64,000 nucleotides of DNA from Noviherbaspirillum malthae (GTDB lineage: Bacteria; Pseudomonadota; Gammaproteobacteria; Burkholderiales; Burkholderiaceae_D), in assembly GCF_015352985.1 (NCBI RefSeq), contig NZ_JACYXF010000002.1, forward strand, positions 248,001 through 312,000, in the 5' to 3' direction. Of this stretch, positions 57,874-64,000 are shown piece by piece (the first letter of the stretch is position 1; the number at the start of each line of letters is the position of its first letter). A program made the position numbers and the translations under genes. Below the pieces are notes generated by a model. That model saw only the letters and a program-made list of their open reading frames with translations, ran no database searches and was not told the DNA's origin.

Positions 57874-58659
57874 CTACAACAGCCGCTGTGCGCCGGTATC
57901 GCTTTCCCTGAGCCGCGACAACATCGTGCGCCAGAGCCTGCGCCATGTGCGCCAGTTATGTCCGCCGGAGAGCAGGAAAACACGCTCGGCAGGCAAGGCA
58001 TCGGCAAGTAGCCGATTCGCGGCCGCGAACATGTCCTGCCGCCCGTAGCCGAGGTAGATGGGAAGCCTCGTCCCCTTTTCCTGAGTCAGACGCTGCCTGA
58101 ACCATGCCCACAATTGACGTTGATGATCTGGGGCCTCGATCTGGCCGGGCTCCCAGGCCGCCAGGCTGCCTGCCGCCGCTATCTCGGCAATGAGCGCAGG
58201 AGGGCCGAGATAAGGTGCCAGCAGAATGATGCCCGCCAGCCTGGACGAATGCAGCGCCGCATAGCTGGCGACTCCGAACCCGCCGAGGGAAATGCCGGCC
58301 AGCCAGATGCGTCGGTAACCGGTCCGGCGAGCGGATGCGATGACATCATCGGTGATGCGATGGTGAATGGTGCGAGCAGCGTAATAACCGTAATGTGCAT
58401 CCACTGCCATGGCATCGGCGGTGATGCCTTGTCTTTCCATCTCGCGAATGAACCCGCGGCGGTCGAAATCCTCCGCGATATCGCCGATGCCGGGAAAGAA
58501 CACGATGACGTCGCGCTGCCCTGGCCGGAGCCGGAATTCCAGCTTCGGCAACGTCTGCTCCATTCCGAGCATGGCACCGGCACGATGCGACCACAGCGCC
58601 ATGCGGGCAAGCAAGCCGCGTTTTAATCTCTTAAGGTGGTAATGCAGGTAACTGCGCAT
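57874..58659 (-). CDS. Alpha/beta-hydrolase fold protein
   Basis: About 261 residues. The nucleophile elbow is LAGISLGGFG (GxSxG), with an Asp in GYGRQDMF and a His in LLSGGHNW completing a plausible triad. VIVFFPGIGD precedes, as in esterase-like hydrolases. No signal peptide in the chosen form. The start is uncertain: ATG 58659 is used, while the frame continues to 58842 across the Fnr-type site, which makes longer forms unlikely. It is convergent with the cytochrome gene. Substrate unknown. Confidence 0.68.
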   Translation of the reverse strand: MRSYLHYHLKRLKRGLLARMALWSHRAGAMLGMEQTLPKLEFRLRPGQRDVIVFFPGIGDIAEDFDRRGFIREMERQGITADAMAVDAHYGYYAARTIHHRITDDVIASARRTGYRRIWLAGISLGGFGVASYAALHSSRLAGIILLAPYLGPPALIAEIAAAGSLAAWEPGQIEAPDHQRQLWAWFRQRLTQEKGTRLPIYLGYGRQDMFAAANRLLADALPAERVFLLSGGHNWRTWRRLWRTMLSRLRESDTGAQRLL

Positions 58660-58776
58660 GTTGAATTGTGCCTTTGGCAGACGGAACCACCATGATGGAC
58701 AGATTCCCATGCTCCCACATGTATGACCCTGTCTGAAGTGCTGCCACCATCTGAGCAGGCGTCGCCCAACCTGATT

Positions 58777-58790
58777 TTGACTCAAGTCAA
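58777..58790 (+). promoter_or_regulatory. Fnr-type site TTGACTCAAGTCAA
   Basis: Perfect arms. CAGACT (58812-58817) begins after 21 bp, as at 33731. It faces the CBS-usp genes starting at 58857. Confidence 0.75.
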
Positions 58791-58856
58791 GCGCACCCGA
58801 CAATACAGGCACAGACTGCGGCCAAGCAGCATCACCGTTCACGCCAGGAGCCCGCC

Positions 58857-59318
58857 ATGCAGTCGAAAATGACCATAGGAGATCTTTCCCGCCGCAATGT
58901 CGTCTGCATCGGCGAAGACCTGAGTTTGAAGGAAGCGGCGAACCTCATGCGCAGCAAGCATGTCGGCAGCGTCGTCGTCATCCGGCATGCGGAACTGGGT
59001 CCCATTGTCACCGGCATACTGACTGACCGCGACATTGCCATCGTCGGTGTCGCGCGCGACTTCGATCCTCAAACGCTGCGCGTGGCCGATGTGATGACGC
59101 CGGAGCCGGTCACCGCGCATCCGGAAGATTCCATCTTGTCGGTATTGCAATTGATGAAATCCCATGGCGTGCGGCGCGTTCCGCTCACCACGCTGGATGG
59201 CATGCTGGTCGGTATCGTTACCTTCGATGATGTGCTGCAGGCCATCGCCGAAGACATGCAGATGCTGGCGCAGGCCATCGCGGGAGAACGCAAACAGGAA
59301 AGTCGGTTGAAGGTTTGA
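58857..59318 (+). CDS. CBS-domain pair protein (Hrp1-like)
   Basis: A 153-residue protein made of two CBS domains (about 8-65, VVCIGEDLSLKEAANLMR; about 75-130, VADVMTPEPVTAHPEDSILS). Stand-alone CBS pairs bind adenine nucleotides. The hypoxic response protein Hrp1 of M. tuberculosis has the same architecture. AGGAG precedes the ATG. It is followed by a tandem-domain usp gene 39 bp later. Confidence 0.88.
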   Translation: MQSKMTIGDLSRRNVVCIGEDLSLKEAANLMRSKHVGSVVVIRHAELGPIVTGILTDRDIAIVGVARDFDPQTLRVADVMTPEPVTAHPEDSILSVLQLMKSHGVRRVPLTTLDGMLVGIVTFDDVLQAIAEDMQMLAQAIAGERKQESRLKV

Positions 59319-59357
59319 CCCGGCGTATTCTCATGGCCCGGGTCCAAGGAGACCAGT

Positions 59358-60197
59358 ATGGGTTACAAGACCATCATTGTGCGCGCCGACGGCGAACCAT
59401 CGGCGACCGAGCGTTACAGGGCTGCCATCGCGCTGGCCAAGGATGAGCAAGCCCATCTGGTCGGGCTGGGAACGACCTTGCATCCGCGCTGGCTGCGCCA
59501 ACTGCAGATCGGCATGCCGACGACAGATGTCGACTCCTATCTTGATACGCTTGAGCAGCAAAGCATAGTTGCGCTCGACAAGCTGGAGCAGCAGGCCAGG
59601 CGGCTGGAGCTCGATTCGTTCGAACGGCGGCTGGTCAGGGATGATCTGGTCAGCGCGATGTCACTTCACGCACGCTATGCCGACCTGGTCATCCTGTCGC
59701 AGCCTGCTGGTGAGGCACTGCTGTCGGACGACATCAGTGAAAATGCTGCGGCCATCATTGCCGTCCAGTCCGGCGTGCCGGTGTTGGTCATGCCGTCCCA
59801 GGCTTCGATTTTCAAGCTTGGCGACATTTCACTGGTAGCGTGGGACGCCAGCCGCGAAGCTCGGGTGGCGCTCCAGCACGCACTCCCTATTCTGTCCCGC
59901 GCAAAAGCGGTGCACGTCGCGGTCTTCAAGGAGGACGACAGGCGTGAACGCTTTGGCCCGGAGGCGGGTGCGGATATCGCGTTGTACCTGGCCCGACATG
60001 GCATTCGGGTGGAAGTTCATCAACGGGAAGTCAAGCGAGACATTGGCAACGCGCTCCTGGAACTGGCGCTGGATCTGCATGCGGAGATGCTGGTCATGGG
60101 CTGCTACGGGCATCACCGGTATCGTGAAATGATTCTTGGCGGAGTAACGCGCACGGTACTGCAAAATGCGAACCTTCCCGTGCTGATCGCACATTAA
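59358..60197 (+). CDS. Universal stress protein, tandem UspA domains
   Basis: A 279-residue protein with two UspA domains. The second begins ISLVAWDASREARVAL and ends with GCYGHHRYREMILGGVTRTV. Its N-terminus (IIVRADGEPSATERYRAAI) is more diverged than in the paralogues at 32698 and 46179. It follows the CBS gene and precedes the YeeE/YedE pair by 61 bp. Confidence 0.88.
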   Translation: MGYKTIIVRADGEPSATERYRAAIALAKDEQAHLVGLGTTLHPRWLRQLQIGMPTTDVDSYLDTLEQQSIVALDKLEQQARRLELDSFERRLVRDDLVSAMSLHARYADLVILSQPAGEALLSDDISENAAAIIAVQSGVPVLVMPSQASIFKLGDISLVAWDASREARVALQHALPILSRAKAVHVAVFKEDDRRERFGPEAGADIALYLARHGIRVEVHQREVKRDIGNALLELALDLHAEMLVMGCYGHHRYREMILGGVTRTVLQNANLPVLIAH

Positions 60198-60258
60198 GTT
60201 CCAATCTACTGTCTCGTGTCTTTTCCCATACCTAAACGCTTTCAACAAGGAAGCCACC

Positions 60259-60690
60259 ATGGAAATTGACTGGCTGCATTTCACGCCATGGACATCGCTT
60301 GCCGGCGGTGTGTTGATCGGGCTGGCAGCCGCATTGCTGTTTCTGCTTAACGGCCGAATTGCCGGTATCAGCGGCATTCTGGGCGGATTGTTTCGCCCGG
60401 CTGGTGGCGACATAGCCTGGCGGATCAGCTTTCTGCTTGGGCTTGTACTTGCGCCGGCCATCTACCGGATGCTCTACCCCTTGCCTGCCGTTCAAGTGGA
60501 AGCGGACATACCCCTACTCATTAGCGCCGGCCTCCTGGTAGGAATCGGCACCCGTTATGGTTCCGGCTGTACCAGCGGCCACGGCGTATGCGGATTGTCG
60601 CGCCTGTCTCCACGATCGCTGGCCGCCACCATTGCGTTCATGCTTGCCGGATTCTCCACGGTACTGGTCGCCCGCCATCTGTTGTCCTGA
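60259..60690 (+). CDS. YeeE/YedE family sulfur transporter subunit
   Basis: A 143-residue membrane protein with about four hydrophobic segments. The hallmark GSGCTSGHGVCGLSRLSPRS is present; the conserved Cys is the thiosulfate or sulfane-sulfur contact in YeeE proteins. It is a half-size protein and works with the next gene, 18 bp downstream, whose GYCPGP supplies the partner motif (PmpA/PmpB arrangement). Confidence 0.9.
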   Translation: MEIDWLHFTPWTSLAGGVLIGLAAALLFLLNGRIAGISGILGGLFRPAGGDIAWRISFLLGLVLAPAIYRMLYPLPAVQVEADIPLLISAGLLVGIGTRYGSGCTSGHGVCGLSRLSPRSLAATIAFMLAGFSTVLVARHLLS

Positions 60691-60708
60691 CAATCAAGGA
60701 GATTCAGC

Positions 60709-61167
60709 ATGCGCCTTTTCTCTGCCGGGATAGCTGGCTTGATCTTTGGCATCGGCCTGGTACTGTCAGGAATGACCAACCCAGCCAAAGTACTTGGTTT
60801 CCTGGACCTGGCCGGACAGTGGGACCCGTCGCTGGCCTTTGTCATGGCGGGGGCAGTTGTCGTTGGATTCCTTGCGTTTCGTCGCGCCGGCCGGCACAAG
60901 ACTTCATGGCTCGGCGAACCGGTCAGTCTGCCCGCCGCCACGCGAATCGACCGACGGCTGATCCTTGGCAGCCTCGTGTTCGGCATTGGCTGGGGGCTGG
61001 CCGGTTATTGCCCTGGTCCGGCCATCGCCTCGCTCCTGACGGGCGGAAGCAAGGCCGCCACGTTTATTGTCGCCATGCTTGCCGGAATGGCCGTCTATGA
61101 ACTGTTGGAGCGGCGTGGGGCGCGGGCGCTGCGCAAGTCCGGCCAAGCCAGCCGCCCGTCAACCTGA
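60709..61167 (+). CDS. YeeE/YedE family protein, DUF6691 type (partner subunit)
   Basis: A 152-residue membrane protein starting MRLFSAGIAGLIFGIGLVLS with about four hydrophobic segments. GMTNPAKVLGFLD and WGLAGYCPGPAIASL are the family motifs. It completes the split YeeE/YedE transporter with the preceding gene. The persulfide dioxygenase-like gene begins 12 bp after its stop. Confidence 0.9.
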   Translation: MRLFSAGIAGLIFGIGLVLSGMTNPAKVLGFLDLAGQWDPSLAFVMAGAVVVGFLAFRRAGRHKTSWLGEPVSLPAATRIDRRLILGSLVFGIGWGLAGYCPGPAIASLLTGGSKAATFIVAMLAGMAVYELLERRGARALRKSGQASRPST

Positions 61168-61179
61168 CCGGAAGCCGCC

Positions 61180-61881
61180 ATGAATCCATTGCCGATCCAG
61201 TTGTTTGACCCGGAATCGTCGACCTACACCTACCTCCTGCGCGAACCGAAAAGCGCCGAGGCAGTCCTGATCGATCCTGTCGACAGGCAGTTCGACCGCG
61301 ATTTGCAACAGCTTGCGCGGTTGAACCTGCGCCTGGTTTATGTGCTGGAAACGCATGCCCATGCCGACCATATCACCTCGGCGGGCCGGCTGCGCGAAGC
61401 CACCGGCGCCAAGGCTGCAGCACCGAGTGGATGTGGCATCATGCCCGCCGACATGCAGCTGCAGGACGGCGACGTGCTTCGCTTCGGACGCGGCGAAGAA
61501 ATCCACATCCTGCATACGCCCGGCCATACGGCCGGCAGCATGTCCTTTGTCTGGCATCGCAATGTGTTCACCGGGGACTGCCTGCTGATCGACGGCTGCG
61601 GCCGGACGGACTTCCAGAGCGGCAGCGCGCGGGAGCTGTACGAGAGCATCCATCAAAAGCTGTTCAGTCTGGCTGACGATACGCTGGTATGGCCCGCCCA
61701 TGATTACCAATTGCGCTCGGTATCGTCGATAGGCTGGGAGAAACGGCACAACAGCCGGCTCGCGGGACGCACGCTGGAGGAATTCCTGGTTCTGATGCAG
61801 GAGCTTCACCTTCCGCCCCCAAAGATGCTGGACATCGCCGTGCCGGCAAACCGCAATCTCGGCTTGCCGCATGCCATCTAG
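61180..61881 (+). CDS. MBL-fold persulfide dioxygenase (ETHE1/Blh-like)
   Basis: A 233-residue metallo-beta-lactamase-fold enzyme. Metal-site residues are His59, His61, Asp63 and His64 (THAHADH), His116 (TPGHTAGS), Asp133 (FTGDCLL) and His174. ETHE1-type proteins use one iron (His59, His116, Asp133 here) to oxidise glutathione persulfide to sulfite. With the two YeeE/YedE proteins it forms a sulfane-sulfur handling module. It uses O2, so it may serve re-oxygenation. Its stop abuts that of the convergent kinase gene. Confidence 0.88.
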   Translation: MNPLPIQLFDPESSTYTYLLREPKSAEAVLIDPVDRQFDRDLQQLARLNLRLVYVLETHAHADHITSAGRLREATGAKAAAPSGCGIMPADMQLQDGDVLRFGRGEEIHILHTPGHTAGSMSFVWHRNVFTGDCLLIDGCGRTDFQSGSARELYESIHQKLFSLADDTLVWPAHDYQLRSVSSIGWEKRHNSRLAGRTLEEFLVLMQELHLPPPKMLDIAVPANRNLGLPHAI

Positions 61882-63561
61882 CTAATTTTGAAACTGCCTG
61901 CATGCATGGGCACTGCTGCGTTCGCGCGGCGTCCGTGTCATCCCTGACACCGCCTGCCGGACCGGTTCGCAAAAGTCAGCGACAGCGTCAGTGCCCATGT
62001 CGCAATCCATGTCAATCAGGATCCGGTGCGCCGCTTCTTGTTCCGTCAGTGGTTCGGCATTGGCCATTTGGCTCTCCAGGACTTGCGTGTCGGCATCCGA
62101 AGCGTCCATGTCTTGACGTGCGCGTGCTTCAAGGCGCCTGCGCAGTGTCACGGGCGATGCTGTCATGTCCAGTATAAAAAAGGGCACGCCGGATTTCACC
62201 GCAAGTTCTGTGAACAGCTTGCGCTGCCAGCCCTGCAGAAACGCCGCATCGACGATCACCGGCCATCCGGCCGCGACAATCATGTCGGCCAGGTCCACGA
62301 GGCGACGATAGGTCATTTCCGTCACGGCTGGCGTATAAAGGGTTGGCCGGCCGCGTTCCGTCGACTTCAGGCCAAGCAGACGCTTGCGCTCGACATCGGA
62401 ACGCAACTGGACTGCTCCGAGCACTGCCACGGCATTGCGTGCAAACCATGACTTGCCGCTGCCTGGATAGCCATGCATGATCATGACCGCAGCTCCTCTA
62501 TGTGCTCGGGTGAGCCTGTTGGCTAGCGCAAGGTAAGCCAATCCCTCCGCCAGCGTCTCGTCGAACTGCAGCCCTTCGTCGGCCTGCTCAATGGCTCGCA
62601 GCAGTGCCACTTCGCCGCGAATCAGGGCGCGGTGGACCAGATAGTAAGGCAGCACGGCAAGGCCCGCGTAGTCGCCGGTCTTCTCCAGATAGCCATTCAA
62701 CAGCCGTGCCGCCAGCGCCTCCTGGCCGTTGAAGCAGAGATCCATAATGACGAAGGCCATGTCGTTCATGACATCGATCCAGCGCAGAGACGGTGCAAAC
62801 TCGACGCAGTCGAAGAGTTGCACGCCTTGTCTGGTCGTCAAAATATTGCGAAGATGCAAGTCACCATGACACTCCCTGACCCGGCCTGACGCCTTGCGTT
62901 TCTCCACCATGGCTCCGACGGTGCAACGTCGTGCCTCGTCCCATTCCGCGACAATGGAGACGGATTCTTCCGCCTGATGCAGTTGTGCCGGTGTCAGCAA
63001 GGCACGATCGCGCAATTGGCCGCACAGCCGGGCTAAACCGCGAAGCGTTTCATCCGCCGTCGCCGCGACGGCCTCCATCGAGCCCCAGTCGCTTGCCTCC
63101 GGCGCCGGCGCTGCGGCGGAATGGATGTCGGCGAGCAGCCCGGCGAGCTGATCGATCTCATCGACACCAAGCCGCGCCGCCCTGACCCGCCGGCTCCACA
63201 AGTCGCCCTGATTGAAGGCACGCATGCGCAGTGCATAGTCAAGTGCAGGGCCTGTTCCCCCAATACAGGCCTCTCCGTGCTCCATGGAGATAGCCACCAC
63301 GTCGATATACAGGTGCGGGGAGAAGCGGCGATTGAGCCTCAATTCTTCGCTGCAATAGAAGCGGCGCGCCTCAAGCGTCGAATAGTCGACGAAGTCGAGA
63401 TGCACGGCTTTCTTGAACTTGTAAGCAAGCCCGCCTGCCACCAGAATCCATGACAAGTGGGTCTCGAACTGCTCGACCGCATGCCCTTCGGCGCTGAGAA
63501 GGCGAGCCACCGCACCGATCAGCCTGGATTGTTCCGAACTGGGTACTTGCAATCTGTCCAT
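61882..63561 (-). CDS. Fused APH-like kinase and P-loop AAA kinase
   Basis: A 559-residue protein. The N-terminal half (about 1-330) is an APH-like kinase fold with RECHGDLHLRNIL and LFDCVEFAPSLRWIDVMNDM. The C-terminal half (about 345-530) is a P-loop kinase with MHGYPGSGKSWFARN and an Arg-rich lid. The same fusion occurs in Rv2004c of the M. tuberculosis DosR regulon (from memory). The substrate is unknown. The EAL-domain gene lies just upstream on the same strand (11 bp). Confidence 0.85.
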   Translation of the reverse strand: MDRLQVPSSEQSRLIGAVARLLSAEGHAVEQFETHLSWILVAGGLAYKFKKAVHLDFVDYSTLEARRFYCSEELRLNRRFSPHLYIDVVAISMEHGEACIGGTGPALDYALRMRAFNQGDLWSRRVRAARLGVDEIDQLAGLLADIHSAAAPAPEASDWGSMEAVAATADETLRGLARLCGQLRDRALLTPAQLHQAEESVSIVAEWDEARRCTVGAMVEKRKASGRVRECHGDLHLRNILTTRQGVQLFDCVEFAPSLRWIDVMNDMAFVIMDLCFNGQEALAARLLNGYLEKTGDYAGLAVLPYYLVHRALIRGEVALLRAIEQADEGLQFDETLAEGLAYLALANRLTRAHRGAAVMIMHGYPGSGKSWFARNAVAVLGAVQLRSDVERKRLLGLKSTERGRPTLYTPAVTEMTYRRLVDLADMIVAAGWPVIVDAAFLQGWQRKLFTELAVKSGVPFFILDMTASPVTLRRRLEARARQDMDASDADTQVLESQMANAEPLTEQEAAHRILIDMDCDMGTDAVADFCEPVRQAVSGMTRTPRERSSAHACRQFQN

Positions 63562-63571
63562 GATCCTTTGC

Positions 63572-64000
63572 CTACCTCCCTACGCTGATGGGCACACGCA
63601 ACACCGAAAGCGCCTTGGTGAACCTCGTACTTAACAGAGCATCGCTCTGCGCTTCGGGCACCGGGGCTGAGAAGAGAAATCCTTGCGCCCGGTCGCAACG
63701 ATGTTCCAGAACGAAGGCCAGTTGTTCCTGAGACTCGACCCCTTCGGCGACAACCCGGATGCCCATCTGATGGGCCATGGCGATAATGGACGCAGCAATC
63801 GCCTTGTCATCGTCGTCACCAGGAATTCCTCCGACGAAGGAACGGTCGATTTTCAAGGACTCGACTGGCAAGTGCTTGAGCGAGTTCAGGCAGGAATACC
63901 CGGTTCCGAAATCGTCGATGCTGACCGACACGCCAAGCGGCTTGAGTATCCTGAGGGCTTCAACTGCGTCGGGTTCGAGCTGCAGAACCCGCTCGTTTAT
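63572..64000 (-). CDS. EAL-domain c-di-GMP phosphodiesterase, C-terminal part (cut by window end)
   Basis: About 143 residues of an EAL domain are visible, read in frame to the window edge. SIDDFGTGYSCLNSLKHLPV carries the DDFGTG metal motif, followed by LKIDRSF and VVAEGVESQEQLAF with the EGVE Glu and QGFLFSAPVP. These retained residues suggest an active phosphodiesterase. The EAL motif itself and any sensory domains lie beyond 64000. It may be co-transcribed with the fused kinase. Confidence 0.88.
   Translation of the reverse strand: MNERVLQLEPDAVEALRILKPLGVSVSIDDFGTGYSCLNSLKHLPVESLKIDRSFVGGIPGDDDDKAIAASIIAMAHQMGIRVVAEGVESQEQLAFVLEHRCDRAQGFLFSAPVPEAQSDALLSTRFTKALSVLRVPISVGR

Overview
This 64 kb window has the gene content of a GC-rich betaproteobacterium, most likely Burkholderiales and probably Oxalobacteraceae (Herbaspirillum, Noviherbaspirillum or Massilia type). 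The family is inferred from protein character and gene neighbourhoods, not from a marker gene. No rRNA, complete tRNA or CRISPR array is present.

Region 1 (1-18.2 kb) is ordinary core chromosome. It holds phaC (cut by the window edge), a pgeF-rluD pair diverging from bamD, yaaA, a PIN-domain protein, an aminotransferase, an HD-GYP-like protein without its HD dyad, two glutathione S-transferases and an acyl-CoA block. That block has an enoyl-CoA hydratase, an APH-fold kinase paired with an acyl-CoA dehydrogenase, two MaoC hydratases and a PimC/PimD-like dehydrogenase pair. Two ACGAYCGT palindromes in front of acyl-CoA promoters suggest one TetR-type regulator.

Region 2 (18.4-25.5 kb, minus strand) is a glycine/serine unit in the order gcvH-gcvP-sdaA-gcvT-lipA. 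The lipoyl synthase that makes the GcvH cofactor sits beside the cleavage system.

Region 3 (25.9-30.5 kb) is a mobile-element end. It has the 3' part of a tRNA-Leu(UAA) acting as an att scar, a P4-type integrase, about 1.5 kb without genes but with eight GTAC tetramers in 63 bp, an AlpA regulator and a KfrA-like coiled-coil protein. The intact tRNA copy is not in the window.

Region 4 (30.5-64 kb) is the main interest: a low-oxygen/dormancy-type locus. It encodes six universal stress proteins, a phosphoribosyltransferase, phosphofructokinase, PEP synthase, CBS and BON proteins, Hsp20, two zinc alcohol dehydrogenases, a hemerythrin-like protein, a c-type cytochrome, an APH-AAA fused kinase and a sulfur module (two YeeE/YedE proteins plus an ETHE1-like enzyme). 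In its middle is a regulatory cassette: a FixL-like haem-PAS kinase, a single-domain response regulator, a hybrid HisKA_3 kinase, a NarL-type regulator and an Fnr with all four cluster cysteines. Ten TTGAC-N4-GTCAA-like palindromes lie upstream of these genes. Nine are exactly 21 bp, and one 22 bp, from a -10-like hexamer, which is class II Fnr promoter geometry. The gene content parallels the Mycobacterium tuberculosis DosR regulon and the lxa locus of Burkholderia cenocepacia (both from memory). A 965-residue Rad50-like ATPase gene interrupts this region between the phosphoribosyltransferase and phosphofructokinase genes and looks like a later arrival.
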